Origin: Mesorhabditis belari
Taxonomy: Eukaryota > Nematoda > Chromadorea > Rhabditida > Rhabditidae
Direction of reading: 5' to 3'
Assembly: GCA_958450365.1 (NCBI GenBank)
Contig: CAUEEP010000932.1
Coordinates: 1,934,501-1,998,500 of the forward strand
DNA: 64,000 nt
The notes under the pieces are model-generated. The model saw only the letters and a list, made by a program, of their open reading frames with translations. It did not search any database and was not told the origin of the DNA. The translations under genes and the position numbers were made by a program. Positions 9,891 through 19,812 of the stretch are shown here, one piece after another. Position 1 is the stretch's first letter. Each line of letters opens with the position of its first letter.

Positions 9891-10904
9891 ATGTCTTTCC
9901 AAAGTTTCCCTTCTTTGCCGTCTCTTCTCAAAACACGGATTCTCCATAAATTGAAGACGTTTGAGGCACTTCAATTGCTGAAAGTGAATCGCGATCTGCG
10001 CTTATTCTTGCTAACTTGCGGGCCAATCCCGTCAAATTTCGGGCGTGTCGAAGTGATGCTGTTCAACGCGAAAATAGATGAGGACAACGGACGAATTGTG
10101 GCAAGTGGGATTTACATTCATATATTCTATCACCGTATATCACAAGATCATACCCCCTCGCTTTCTTTCTTGAGCGGCGGGTCCTTGTACGAACTAGGTG
10201 TCTCCGCCCGAGTGAATCCCCTTCACGGGCGACTTTTTCGAAAGCTCGCACATTTCGCCGCTTTGAGAATACGCTGTTTTGGTGAAAACAAGACGAGTTT
10301 CCCAAAATTTGAGGTCCAGAAGTTTTTGCCGCTCAATAAGAGAAAGCCTTTGGAACGCGTAGTTTTCGAATTCAATAGTGATTCAAGGGTCACTCGCTCG
10401 CTTCTCTCAATGTATAATGCGATCCAAGTGTGCAAAAGGGTGACAATCATTTTTCCACCTGGCAATCGTGATGTTTCTGCTGACGTTAATCGTGAAGCTC
10501 TGCGATTTATGGAGAATCGCTGGGCGCTCTGTGAGTGTCTCCATTTAGAATTTCTTCCTTTTGAACTTATCAAAGAAAATCTTTCGTTAATGAAAGAAGA
10601 TGTCACGCTGACACTAAGGCACGATAATTGGGAGAGCTTCGTGAATTGTGTGAAATTCTTCGTGAGGAGCAATCGTTTCAACGGTTATCTTGACATTCAC
10701 TTCCAGGGGGATCAAGTGAGGAGGGGGGATCAACTGACTTCTATCTTCCTCGAGGCTCACATTCCGCTTATTAAGAAGGAAGTATTTGGGGAGGATTACG
10801 AGAACCTTTACTTTCATCGACCTCCACACGCTTTTCGCTATCAAATTAGTACCTACAAATATCATTGTAGGCTATCGAAATATGATCTTCAACTATTCGT
10901 ATGA
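9891..10904 (+). CDS. FBL-5, intact F-box-like family protein (337 aa)
   Basis: Single exon. The family ATG (MSFQSFPSLPSLL) is chosen although the frame is open further upstream into the 5' flank, because all relatives start here. F-box-like residues run to NRDLRLFLLTCGP. The variable middle has the YELGVSARV cassette. The protein keeps HGRLFRKLAHF, KFEVQKFLPLNKRKP and NWESFVNCVKFFVRSNRF. Four residues (LRYE in relatives) are missing in front of QLTSIFLEAH. The tail KYHCRLSKYDLQLFV is unlike other members and comes from a small insertion near the stop codon that is shared with FBL-19. Adaptor function is inferred from layout only. Confidence 0.78.
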   Translation: MSFQSFPSLPSLLKTRILHKLKTFEALQLLKVNRDLRLFLLTCGPIPSNFGRVEVMLFNAKIDEDNGRIVASGIYIHIFYHRISQDHTPSLSFLSGGSLYELGVSARVNPLHGRLFRKLAHFAALRIRCFGENKTSFPKFEVQKFLPLNKRKPLERVVFEFNSDSRVTRSLLSMYNAIQVCKRVTIIFPPGNRDVSADVNREALRFMENRWALCECLHLEFLPFELIKENLSLMKEDVTLTLRHDNWESFVNCVKFFVRSNRFNGYLDIHFQGDQVRRGDQLTSIFLEAHIPLIKKEVFGEDYENLYFHRPPHAFRYQISTYKYHCRLSKYDLQLFV

Positions 10905-11400
10905 ATTAGAGAAATACTCTTTGATCACCAAGTTGTGAAATTTCATGATATGATCTCGTTTTTTCAACTCGACTTATCTCATTTCGGCCTTTTCTGATTC
11001 GCTTACGATTTTAGATCTAAATTAGGCAGTTTATTAGCTGCAAAATGTTTGCTTCTTCAAGATAAAAAAGTGATATATGTGAGGAATAAATACTGTACAA
11101 TACAATAAATGTTGCACTACCGCTATAACAGATTACTTTCCTTAAAAAGGAACTCACACTACAGTCAAATCTTACACTATCGGTATGATTTGACGAAAAG
11201 AGAAACCTTCCAAAAACAAGGCGTTTTACACTGGAAAAAAGGGGAAAACCCGACTTGCAGCTTTCAGATTCGAATCCTGATGGATTCATTTAATTTCTTT
11301 TCGCAAACTTTGTCTAGATTCTTGAAATCAGAATGAAATTAGATCTCTAACCCAGAAGAAGTTATGGGTCAAAAGCCTCGAAATCAAATCAATTTCCCTT
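10905..11400 (+). repeat. 3' flank of FBL-5, type B
   Basis: Type B downstream sequence with GAGGAATAAATACTGTAC (AATAAA), a degenerate first TTGCACTACCGCTATAA motif and the second CTTACACTATCGGTATG motif at about 11170. It continues to CTAGATTCTTGAAATCAG and TAACCCAGAAGAAGTTATGG at about 11350. Confidence 0.6.
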
Positions 11401-12126
11401 TAATTTTTTCCATACATCTTTTCCCATGTTCTGACACTCGTTTACCTTTGTTTTTCCACTTTATTGACATTTTCACTGATCCAATCAAATGTGTCACTTT
11501 CTCGGCAGGTTTATAGCCTTTTTTTCAGGTTTTTCTCAGTGGCAAGTTCTACGAGATTTATGATCAGGAAATTGGGTCAAGTACAATAATTTATTCGAGT
11601 TTTGGAGCTAGAACATTTCTGACTCTAACTAAAACCTGCTCAGCGATCGAGGCCCGAAAGAGATCCGCCCGAAAACCTCGTCTAGTAACCGCCTGAGATC
11701 CGTGGCTGAGAGTCCCGAATTCCTTCAGGACCCAACTTTTCTAGTGTTACAGAACTTGGCGAACATGTACTTCTGGCTCAAATTTCTAAACGCACTTCTT
11801 TCTAGTGCACCGAATTCCTTCATTTTCCATGGGTCTCAGTTCTCTTCAAACAGTTCCACGAGGCTAATGATTAGGAAATTGGGTCAAGTACCTGAATGAG
11901 TCAGTCAGTTTGAGAGGTAGAACATTTCTGACTCGAACTCTAATCTCATGATTAGGAAATTGGGTCTAGTACAATAATTTGTTAGAGCTTTAGAAAGTTA
12001 GAAAATTTCTGACTAGGATTGTCGCTCTAAAGCATACGTAACCCGACAGATATCCGATATAAAACGTGTCTCAGTAATCACCTCAAATCCGAAGCCAATC
12101 AAAAAGTGGTCGCACTTTTATATCTT
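11400..12126. repeat. Dispersed repeat with threefold internal repetition
   Basis: The segment with GATTAGGAAATTGGGTC and the following region up to AACATTTCTGACTC occurs at about 11560-11625, 11870-11935 and 11948-12020. Related copies lie at 16120-16190, 18545-18625, 23085-23160 and 54170-54225. The region at 11640-11720 (GAGATCCGCCCGAAAACC) also belongs to this repeat. No coding region was recognised. Confidence 0.55.
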
Positions 12127-12527
12127 TTCGTGAAGCTCTGCGATTTATGGAGAATCGCTGGGCGTTCTGTGAGTGTCTCTGTTTGGATTTTCGTCGTTTT
12201 GACTTTATCCAAGAAAATCTTTCGTTAATGAAAGAAGATGTCACTCTGAAACTAAGGCACGATAATTGGGAGAGTTTCGTCAATTATGTGAAATTCTTCG
12301 TGAGGAGCAATCGTTTCAACGCTTATCTTGGCTTGGAATTCTGGGGGGATCAAGTGAGGAGGGGGGATCTGAGATACGAGCAACTCACTTCTATTTTCCT
12401 TCAAGCTCACATTCCACTTCTTAAGAAGCAAGTAATTGGAGAGGATTACGAGATCCTTGACTTTCATCGGCCTCCACACGCTTTTCACTATCGAATTAGG
12501 ATCTTCAGATTCTTCAAATTTCAGTAA
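12127..12527 (+). pseudogene. FBL-6, 5'-truncated family fragment
   Basis: Only the C-terminal third remains. Homology starts abruptly at about 12127 with REALRFMENRWAFCECLCL and runs through NWESFVNYVKFFVRSNRF, DLRYEQLTSIFLQAHIPLL and FHRPPHAFHYRI to the tail RIFRFFKFQ. The left side is a piece of another repeat reading AAAAAGTGGTCGCACTTTTA. The frame is open from 12126, with an internal ATG at 12147, but there is no F-box-like region and no 5' flank, so it is probably not expressed. Confidence 0.75.
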
Positions 12528-12724
12528 AGAAATGTATAATTTGTTTTATAGACTTACCAATAAAATTATCGAGAAAATTAGGGTTAAAGTGAAATGAGTC
12601 TCTGACCCCCCTCAAAGATTTCTCTGACCCCCCTCAGAGAATCTGAGTTGGACTACTCTTCTCTTTTGTCTCATATCTCCACTTACAATTGACGGATCGA
12701 CTTGGGGTTGGTTTTAAAATGTAG
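12528..12724. other. Spacer with short tandem duplication
   Basis: Contains TCTCTGACCCCCCTC twice at about 12599 and 12622. No gene was recognised. Confidence 0.4.
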
Positions 12725-13045
12725 GAATGCTTCAGACTGCGGACCGCAGAACTTATCGAAGAACTATTAATGATTGAAATTATCAGTATTAAGTTGACCA
12801 GTTATAAACGACTGTGAAAGGGATTCGATTGGATTGAATATCGAAAAAGAAAAGAAATAAAAGAATAAAGCCTTCAAAGGTCTCCAAGAGGGCAGTCTCT
12901 TGAGAAAATGAGGGAAAGGAGGGGGAAAGGGAGGAACAGATAGGAAAAGTGGGGAAAGGTGAGGATCGTTCCACATATAGGCCCTCCAGAGCAGCTTATG
13001 AGTCTTCGAAAAACATCATAAACTTAACTGGAAACATTTCAAATT
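12725..13045 (-). repeat. Duplicated 320-bp segment, partner at 34570-34895
   Basis: The sequence from GACTGCGGACCGCAGAACTT to GGAAACATTTCAAATTCG is nearly identical at 34570-34880 in the same orientation. It includes a purine-rich patch (GGAGGGGGAAAGGGAGG). The open frames on its minus strand are proline- and phenylalanine-rich and look like chance translation of that patch. Confidence 0.65.
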
Positions 13046-13519
13046 CGAATCAAATCAGCTTGCTCACTAAAATTCCCCAATTAGAGTCTCTAGAGTCGCT
13101 ATAGATGTAGCTATCTATAGTGAAGCTATAGATTCTATCCAACTAATCCATATCTAACTTCTACAATATCCAGGCTCTCCGGTGTGCTCCAACTTGCACA
13201 ATTAACGTCTCAACCTACCCAACTAACACCTTGAAATTGGATGAAATTGCCCAGCTACCAAATTTCTCTAATGAGAGTACTCTAACTTTCTCCACATTAT
13301 CTAACTGTGCAGAAATTTTCCATCTCGATACCTTCTTAAATTTAAGAGACCATGGCTATAAAGTTCTGCCGCAAAACTAACCGGCTACGGTAGCTTTACC
13401 CAATTTTAGGACCACACTAATCCGAGAAAATGAGACGAAAATAAATACAGTAGCTGCTCCTTTAAAAAGTGCCCTGGCTTGTTTCAATTGTAAAGTGACT
13501 TGTTTTTGAAAGGTTTTTC
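13046..13519. other. Intergenic stretch, no gene seen
   Basis: AT-rich sequence. The region at about 13085-13135 has overlapping short inverted repeats (CTATAGATGTAGCTATC and AGCTATAGATTC). A CTACGGTAGC motif is at about 13383. No coding sequence was recognised. Confidence 0.4.
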
Positions 13520-13800
13520 TTTTCTATCAGACCGATAGTGTAAGATTTGACTCTAGTGTAAGTTCCTTTTTAAGGAAAGTAATGTGTTATAGAATATTGT
13601 AACATTTTATTGTATTGTACAGTATTTATTCGTCACATATATCATTTTTTTGTTTTAAAGAGGCAAACATTTCGCAGCGAATAAACTACCCAATTTAGAT
13701 GTTAAATCGTAAGGGAATCAGAAAAGGCTGAAATGAGAAACTTGAGAAAATAAGACAGATATCAGGAAATCGCACAACCTGAAGATCAATAAAAGAATTT
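13520..13800 (-). repeat. FBL 3' flank, type B, duplicated at 26560-26830
   Basis: Reverse-oriented downstream flank with both TTACACTAT-type motifs, ATTTATTCGTCACATATA (the polyadenylation region), and CTACCCAATTTAGATG. It is separated from FBL-7 by a Tc1 remnant. The whole arrangement recurs in front of FBL-10. Confidence 0.65.
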
Positions 13801-14105
13801 AGCTTTGCAAATGGAAGTAAGTTATGCTCTATGATTGACTTGTGCCTTTGAGCATCGAGATTTCCATTGAGATTTCCGAATTTGACCGTTGGCTTAACGT
13901 ATTTGAGCTTATATTGGGGTTTTTTGAATAAATCAGAAGAGAAGTGTAGAAAAGGGAATGGAAATAGTTGACTATGAATGGTTCATAGTATCGTGATGGG
14001 GAAAAGTGTGAGGTTTTACTCGGTTGATGAAAAGAAATGGCAGTTTTTAACAAACATTAAATTTAAACAACATTTCTTCAATAGAGAAAAATAAAAATAA
14101 ATAAA
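13801..14105 (-). mobile_element. Internally deleted Tc1/R2 chimera
   Basis: The minus strand runs from repeat R2 (CCCATCACGATACTATG on that strand) into AAGCTCAAATACGTTAAGCC and TCAAATTCGG, then jumps to AATCTCGATGCTCAAAGG and stops at TTTGCAAAGCTAAATTC. Several hundred bases of transposase are missing between TCAAATTCGG and the later piece. It has inserted within or been recombined into the FBL-7 downstream region, between gene and flank. A near-identical copy lies at 26835-27112. Confidence 0.7.
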
Positions 14106-14118
14106 AAATTTCTTTCAT

Positions 14119-15132
14119 TCAATAAAAGAATTTCTCTACAGTACACGAATCGCCCATATCTATTTTATAGCAAAAAGCGTGTAGAGGCCGATGAAAGTAA
14201 AGGATCTCGCGATCCTCCCCAACTGCTTCCCTCTTAACAAGCGGAATGTGAGCCTCCAGGAAGATAGAAGTGAGTTGCTCGTTTCTCAGATCCCCCATCC
14301 CCACTTGATCCCCCCAGAAGTCAATGTCAAGATCACCGTTGAAACGATTGCTCCTCACGAAGAATTTCACACAATCCACGAAGTCCTCCCAATTATTGTG
14401 CGATAGCATGAGCTGCACATTTTCTTTTATTAACAAAAGATATTCTTTGATAAGGCCAAAAGGAAGATAGTACAAACAGAGAAACCCACAGAGCGCCCAG
14501 CGATTCTCCATAAATCGCAGAGTTTCACGATTAACGTCACCAGAAACATCACGATTGTCAAATGGGAAAATGATTGCCACGCTTTTGCACACTTGGATCG
14601 CATTATACATTGAGAGAAGCGAGCAAGTGACGCTTGAATCTCTATCGAAGCCGAAGGCTACGTAGTACAAAGGCTTTCTCTTATCAAGCGGCAAAAACTT
14701 CTGGACATCAAATTTTGAGGAAATCATCTCGTTTTCAATACAGCATATTTCCAAATTGGAGAAATGTGCAAGCTTTCGAAAAAGTCGCCCGTGAAGGGGA
14801 CTCACTCGCACGATTTCACCTCGCTCTGGTCGCTCTGGACTCTGGTCGCTCAAGAAAGAAATCCGAAAGTCATCTTCTTGTGAGATACCGCGATGTAATA
14901 TATGAATGCCAATCGCACTTGCCACAATTCGTCCGTTGTCCTCATCTATTTTCGCGTCGAATAGCTCCACTTTAACACTGTCTAAATTCGACGAGATTGG
15001 CCCGCAAAATAGGACGAATGAGCGCAGATCGTGATTCACTTTCAGCAATTGAAGTGCCTCAGACGCCTTCAATTTATGCAGAATCCGTGTTTTGAGAAGA
15101 GACGGCAAAGAAGGGAAGCTTCGGAAAGTCAT
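14119..15132 (-). CDS. FBL-7, intact F-box-like family protein (337 aa)
   Basis: Single exon. F-box-like FPSLPSLLKTRILHKL followed by ASEALQLLKVNHDLRSFV. The variable middle is distinct (SPERPERGEIVRVSPLHG). Family blocks KFDVQKFLPLDKRKP, LLSMYNAIQVC, NRETLRFMENRWALC and NNWEDFVDCVKFFVRSNRF are present. The last third, from GDLRNEQLTSIFLEAH to GDSCTVEKFFY, matches the corresponding part of FBL-10 almost exactly, in line with a shared duplication. Ends FFY followed by TGA. The 3' region is interrupted by a Tc1 remnant soon after the stop, so the polyadenylation signal may differ from relatives. Confidence 0.8.
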   Translation of the reverse strand: MTFRSFPSLPSLLKTRILHKLKASEALQLLKVNHDLRSFVLFCGPISSNLDSVKVELFDAKIDEDNGRIVASAIGIHILHRGISQEDDFRISFLSDQSPERPERGEIVRVSPLHGRLFRKLAHFSNLEICCIENEMISSKFDVQKFLPLDKRKPLYYVAFGFDRDSSVTCSLLSMYNAIQVCKSVAIIFPFDNRDVSGDVNRETLRFMENRWALCGFLCLYYLPFGLIKEYLLLIKENVQLMLSHNNWEDFVDCVKFFVRSNRFNGDLDIDFWGDQVGMGDLRNEQLTSIFLEAHIPLVKREAVGEDREILYFHRPLHAFCYKIDMGDSCTVEKFFY

Positions 15133-15430
15133 CAATTTTTTTTATTAGGCAAAAAGTTATGGATTTGGATGATTGAGTGAGAATGCTGAAGGGAGGAAAA
15201 TGCCCGAGGCAAAGCAGCGCGAACGTAATTGGAGTGACATTTTGCCTTTGAAAATTTCACATATGCTCTCAATAAGATAGAATCAATAAGAGCGTGCAAA
15301 TCACGGGCACGTTTGTTAATTTCAACTGGCAGAACAATCATCTCCTCTTTCCTTGTTTTGTTGTTCCTTGTTCTTTCCAAGGAAAGTGTTTCGTTAATTA
15401 CGCCCAAAGTATGCATTTAGTGTGATATAA
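15133..15430 (-). promoter_or_regulatory. 5' flank of FBL-7
   Basis: Upstream flank with GCGAACGTAATTGGAGTG (minus-strand ATTACGTTCGC) at about 15217, the GAGAGCATATG region at about 15260, and the GTTAATTTCAACTGG outer block at about 15315. A minus-strand ending with CTTCAG occurs at about 15185. Confidence 0.5.
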
Positions 15431-16200
15431 TGTAAGATACGATATAATGTTTTCATTTAGACCTCATTGAAAATCTCACATCATCACACAACATCACAAT
15501 CTTCACAAGAAGTCATTGATGCTCCGAGCACCCAACAACGACCCCCACCCAGCCTCCCTCAAATCTCGCAAGCGACTCCCAGCCAACCACATCGTGTTGT
15601 GCTGAGCGATGAGATCTAACCGATTGGATCAACTCGGTGAGGTTTTTATGGATTTATTACCAATCTATAAAAAAAGTGATATATGTGACGAATAAATACT
15701 TTACAATACCATAAAATGTTACAATATTCTATAACACATTACTTTCCTTAAAAAGGGTCAACATACACTAGATTCAAATCTTACACTATCGATGTGATCG
15801 AGAAGAAAAACATTCCAAAAACAAGTCATTCTACAATGAAAAAAAGCCAAAAAGAAATTACAATGGTTTTTTAGATCTTTAACCCAGAAAAAGTTCTGGG
15901 TCAAAAGCCTCGAATTCAAATCGAAAGCCACTTTCTCTGGAAATAAGAAATGTTTTTCCCCTTAATTTTTTGCATACTTCTTTTCCCATGTTTTGACATT
16001 CGTTTGCCTTTGCTTTTTCACTTTATTGACATTTTCACCGATTCAATCAAATCTGTCACATTCTCGGCAGGTTAATTGGCGTTTTATCCAAGTTGTTCTC
16101 TGTGGCAAGTTGAACGAGGTTTATGATTAGGAAATTGGGCCAAGGACAATAATTTGTTACAGTTTTGGAGTTAGAACTTTTCTGACTCTAGCTCTTATTC
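15431..16200. repeat. Solo FBL 3' flank and dispersed repeats
   Basis: 15440-15620 holds the CATCACACAACATCACAATC sequence that recurs at 28600 and, reversed, at 40040, then CCACATCGTGTTGTGC. 15660-15910 is a type B FBL 3' flank with no gene attached: GACGAATAAATACTTTAC, both TTACACTAT-type motifs and AACCCAGAAAAAGTTCTGG. 15950-16200 is the GGAAATTGGGCCAAGG repeat family. Confidence 0.55.
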
Positions 16201-16202
16201 TA

Positions 16203-17461
16203 TTAGGTTGGCAACTTAATAATGACGCGTTTATGTAACAAATCATTTATTTTAAAAAAAACACAAAAGAAGAGCTTTCAATTCAAAAGGTATTCTCCAT
16301 TAGTGTCTATGACTTCTTCCCATCTTCTGCGCAAATCCCGGATCTCATCCTCGAAGAACTTGGGAGTTTTTGAGGTGAAGTAGTCATTCACTGCTTTTAT
16401 GATCCGAGCATGATCATCGAACTTTTCTCCCTTCAAAAAGTGCTTCAGCGACCGAAACAAAAAGTAATCTGAAGGAGCCAGATCAGGTGAATAAGACGCG
16501 TGGGGCAAAACTTTCCAGCCAAGTTCCACGATTTTCTTATAAGTGATCTTTGCAGTGTGAGATTTTGGGTTGTCGCGTAAAAATCTGACTCTCTCCCGGT
16601 TTGAGCCCCAATTTCTTCAAACTCTCATTAATTTAATTTAACTCTCATTAATTGCTTCGAATAAAGATCAGCATCGACGATTTGGCCAGGTTTAGCACTT
16701 CATAATGCACCAATCCCTTGAAGTTCCACCAGCAACAGAGCATTATCTTCTTCCCATGGATATCAGGTTTGGGAGTGGTTTGAGGGGTCTGCCCAGCAGA
16801 TAGCCATTGATTTTTGCGTTTAACGTTCTCGTAGTTGATCCACGTTTCGTCAGAAGTCAAAACCCTGTGAAAAAAGTCGTTCGATTTACATTTTGTAGCA
16901 AAATTGAGGCGACATTGAAACGGGCCATTTTGTTGCTTTGGATCAATTCGTGAGGAACTCATTTTCCAACACGATTCTTTTTCCCAAGTGTGTAAATAGT
17001 TTTCGATTGTCGTATGGGATACTTCAAATATTTCTGCCAACTCACGAACGGTGAGTGTTGGGCAATCTTCAATTAAGGCGAGCAAGTCATCGTCAACCAC
17101 TTCTGGAGGATGTCCTTGGTGTGGCTCGTCTACGAGGCTTTCATCGCCGCCTTGGAATCTTTGAAACCATCGTTGACATTGCCGAATGTGTATACTTTCC
17201 TCTCCAAAACAGTGATGATCGTGCGATGAGATTCAGCTGGAGATTTTCCTTGTTTAAAATCGTAGAACAATACAGCTCGAATACGGAATTTTTTGTCCTC
17301 CATTTTTTGCCAAAAAGCGAATGATGAAATTTGCAGCACTAAATGCTATTTATGCAGACATCTTTTACTTTGTATATATGCAAAAAAAGGGAAGAAACGG
17401 TGCTTGAAATTACAAAAAACATGTTAAGTAGTGACGCGTCATTATTAAGTTGCCAACCTAA
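16203..17461 (-). mobile_element. mariner element with perfect 28-bp terminal repeats
   Basis: The ends are inverted repeats: TTAGGTTGGCAACTTAATAA at 16203 and its complement ending at 17461, identical over 28 bp. TA flanks both sides (16201-16202 and 17462-17463), the expected target duplication. Length is 1259 bp, usual for mariner. It inserted into the dispersed repeat whose GATTAGGAAATTGGGCC part lies just to the left. The transposase on the minus strand is damaged, so the copy is not autonomous, but its clean ends could still be moved by a related transposase. Confidence 0.92.
16278..17303 (-). pseudogene. mariner transposase, frameshifted
   Basis: Starts at the ATG at 17303: MEDKKFRIRAVLFYDFKQGK, then SPAESHRTIITV. 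One base is missing near 17213, after which the helix-turn-helix part TLTVRELAEIFEVSHTTIEN continues in another frame. The first catalytic motif is TSDETWINYENVKRKNQWLS, followed by HGKKIMLCCWWNFKGLVHYE. The second motif region reads LRDNPKSHTAKIT (usual HDNARPH) and the third HASYSPDLAPSDYFLFRSL, with the final aspartate of the mariner DD34D triad. Frames change again between 16650 and 16530. The C-terminus is WEEVIDTNGEYLLN. All three acidic residues remain, but the frame does not. Confidence 0.88.
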
Positions 17462-17924
17462 TAGAACCTGCTCCAGCTACCGTAACCCGACAGAGATCCG
17501 CCCTAAAACCTCTCCCATAAACCCCCTGAAATCCGTGGGTGATAGTCTCGAATTCCTTCAGGGCCCAATTTTTCTAAAAACGAAAAAAATCGATGATCCT
17601 TCCACGTCTATGCCCTTCGACCTCACTTTGGTGGTCGAAGGGCATAGACTCAATCCCTTTCCCCTATTTTTTTTTGCCCTTTCTGCTTTTCTTTGCCATT
17701 CACCCATTCCTTTCCACCGATGATCAACTAAGGGAATCAAGCGAATGATTCAGTTTGGTCAGCATTCGAATCTGAAAGTTGCAAGTCGGATCTTGGCTTT
17801 TTTTCATTGTAAAGTGACTTGCTTTTGGACGGTTTTTCTTCTCGATCCCACCGATTGTGTGAGATCTTATTGTAGTGTAAGTTCACCCTTTTTCAGGAAA
17901 TTTTGATGTGTTGGACCTGTGTCA
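17462..17924. repeat. Dispersed repeat with a 17-bp hairpin, then solo FBL 3' flank
   Basis: 17465-17570 continues the repeat split by the mariner insertion (CCGTAACCCGACAGAGATCC). 17606-17622 and 17633-17649 are perfect inverted copies of GTCTATGCCCTTCGACC around a 10-base loop. 17770-17920 is a reverse type B FBL 3' flank with no gene attached; it runs into a mariner fragment at about 17925. Confidence 0.55.
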
Positions 17925-18225
17925 CCAACTCTTATCAAGTCTTTTGAGTAGAGATCAGCATCGATGTTATGCATAGGATTCACCAACCCATAGTAAACCA
18001 AGCCTCTAGAATTCCACCAGCAACAAAGCATAATCTTCGTCCCATGAATATCGGGTTTTGGGATAGTTTCAGGAGATTGACCTGACGATAGCCATTGTTC
18101 CCTTCGGGTTCTTTTATCGAGATAGATCCAAGTTTTATCAGAAGTTAAAATTGAATCCCAGAAACCTCCAGCTTTGCACTTGTGAAGTAAAAATGAGCTG
18201 ATATTGACGCGGGTTTTGTTCGGAA
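17925..18225 (-). mobile_element. mariner transposase central fragment
   Basis: The minus strand reads LTSDKTWIYLDKRTRREQWL, then SSGQSPETIPKPDIHGTKIM and LCCWWNSRGLVYYGLVNPMH, ending near YSKDLIRVG. These match the first catalytic motif and the following strand of mariner transposases; the usual SDETW is SDKTW. There is no DNA-binding half and no second or third catalytic motif. It differs clearly from the 16.2-17.5 kb element, so it is an independent, older copy. Confidence 0.75.
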
Positions 18226-18981
18226 GGCATAGACGTGGAAGAATTCTCGATTTTTTTCGTTTTTCCTTTCTTTCAGTCTGTTTTGCAAAATTGCTTTCGT
18301 AGCGTTAATTTTGAAACCCAAGGAAAATGAAGGAATTCGGTGCACTAGAAAAAAGTGCGTTTACAAGTTTGAGCAAGAAGTACAAGTTCGACAAGTTCTG
18401 TAACACTAGAAAAATTGGGCCCTGAGGAAAATCGAGACTATGAGCCACGGATTTCAGTGGGTTGTTCAGAGCTGTTTTAGGGCGGATCTCTGACGGCTAT
18501 GGTAACTGGTTTTAGAATAACAGGCTCTAGAATAACAGGTTTTAGAATAACAGTTAGAGTCGGAAATGTTCTGGCTCCAAAGCTCTAAAAAATTCCTGTA
18601 CTTCCCGATTTCCTAAACTTAAACCTCGTCGAACTTGTCACTAGGAAAAACCTGGAAAGATTAACACGCGGAGAAAGTGACACATTTGATTGAATCGGTA
18701 AAAGTCAATAAAGTGAAAAGACAAAGGCAAACGAGTGTCAAAACATGGGCCAAGAGGTATGCAAGAAATTGAGGGGAAAAATTTTTTCACTTTTGCTTGA
18801 AAAGTCGCTTTTCGATTCGATTAGGCTTTTGACACATAACTTTTTTTGGGTTAGTGATCTAAAGTAACCATTCCCATAGTGTAAGATCTTACAGTAGTGC
18901 AAGTTCACCCTTCTTTAGAAAGGTTGGATGTGTTATACCAATCGTATGACAATTTATTGTATTGCACGGTATTTATTCGTC
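18226..18981. repeat. Dispersed repeats and reverse FBL 3' flank
   Basis: 18226-18350 (GGAAGGCATAGACGTGGAAG to GAATTCGGTGCAC) recurs at 45375-45500. 18350-18640 is the AGGAAATTGGG-type repeat in reverse, including a threefold AGAATAACAG series at about 18510-18550. 18640-18790 matches the GGCAAACGAGTGTCAAAACATG repeat of 54340. 18850-18981 is an FBL 3' flank joined directly to the truncated FBL-8. Confidence 0.55.
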
Positions 18982-19812
18982 ATTTCTTTCATTAACGAAA
19001 AATGTTCTTTGATAAGGTCAAAAGGAAGAAATCGATAATAGCGAATCTCACAGAGCGCCCAGAATTTCTCCAAAAATCGCAGTAATTCACGATTAACCTC
19101 ACCAGAAATGTCACGATTGCCACGTGGAAAAATGATTATCACCCATTTGCACACTTGGATCGAATTATACATTGAGAGAAGCGAGCGAGTGACGCTTGAA
19201 TCTCTATTGAATTGAAGGTTTAGGTAATCCAAAGGCTTTCTCTTATTGAGCGGCAAAAACCTTTGGACATCAAATTCTTCGGAACTCGTCCCCGTTTCAG
19301 TACAGCTTATCACCAAAGTTTGCGAGCTTTCGAAAAAGCCGCCCGTGAAGGGGATTCACTTGCACCGTCACATCACTTCCACAGCGCGCGATCTCGTGGC
19401 TCCAGAAAGCAAGCGAAGCAAGCGGATTATCTTCTTGAGATAAGGTGATAGAATATAGAAATGCCAATCGCACTTGCCACAATTCGTCCGTTGTCCTCAT
19501 CTATTTGCGTCTGTACCTACCCACATCGCTCATGAAAGAAAGCGAAGAAATATCTTCTTGTGAGATACGGTGATAGGATATATGAATGCTAATCACACTT
19601 GCCACAATTCTTCCGTTGTTCTCATCTATTCTGGCGCCGAACAGCATCAGTGCAACACGTTTGAGATTTGACGAGATTGGCCCGCAAAATAGGACGAACG
19701 AGCGCAGATCGTGATTCACTTTCAGCAATTGAAGTGCCTCAAACGCCTTCAATTTATGCAGAATCCGTGTTTTGAGAAGAGACGGCAAAGAAGGGAAACT
19801 TTGGAAAGTCAT
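18982..19812 (-). pseudogene. FBL-8, chimeric family member with internal duplication
   Basis: From 19812 the first 105 or so codons are of the FBL-21 type (RIDENNGRIVASVISIHISY, then FMSDVGRYRR). At about 19500 this is joined to a second copy that starts again at the DEDNGRIVAS position with another cassette (AFWSHEIARCGSDVTVQV), so the DNGRIV-to-variable segment is present twice from two different parents. A frame change near 19316 precedes TGTSSEEFDVQRFLPLNKRK. Homology ends after FSLMKE at about 18982, where the FBL 3' flank follows directly, so the C-terminal 110 or so residues are deleted. This is a recombination product, not a simple decayed gene. Confidence 0.8.

Noticed and set aside
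10223..10681. Antisense open frame of about 150 codons within FBL-5; similar frames lie opposite most copies (4171-4623, 24266-24715, 40852-41298, 46219-46671, 57833-58072, 63228-63686)
   Set aside because: They mirror the conserved sense codons in a fixed antisense frame, lack their own flanks and vary wherever the sense protein varies. They are shadows of the FBL coding frame.
11260..11285. tRNA-like TTCGAATCC phrases (also at 17765, 33075, 45635, 56430)
   Set aside because: They belong to the outer FBL 3' flank repeat; no matching acceptor or anticodon arms surround them.
12767..12976. Proline- and phenylalanine-rich frames opposite the purine-rich segment (also 34631-34951)
   Set aside because: Low-complexity translation of GGAGGGG-type sequence, with both overlapping frames equally open; no start context or homologous protein pattern.
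18954..18981. Continuation of the FBL-8 frame into MTNKYRAIQ
   Set aside because: These codons come from the 3' flank (reverse of GACGAATAAATACCGTGC), after a deletion; not family protein.
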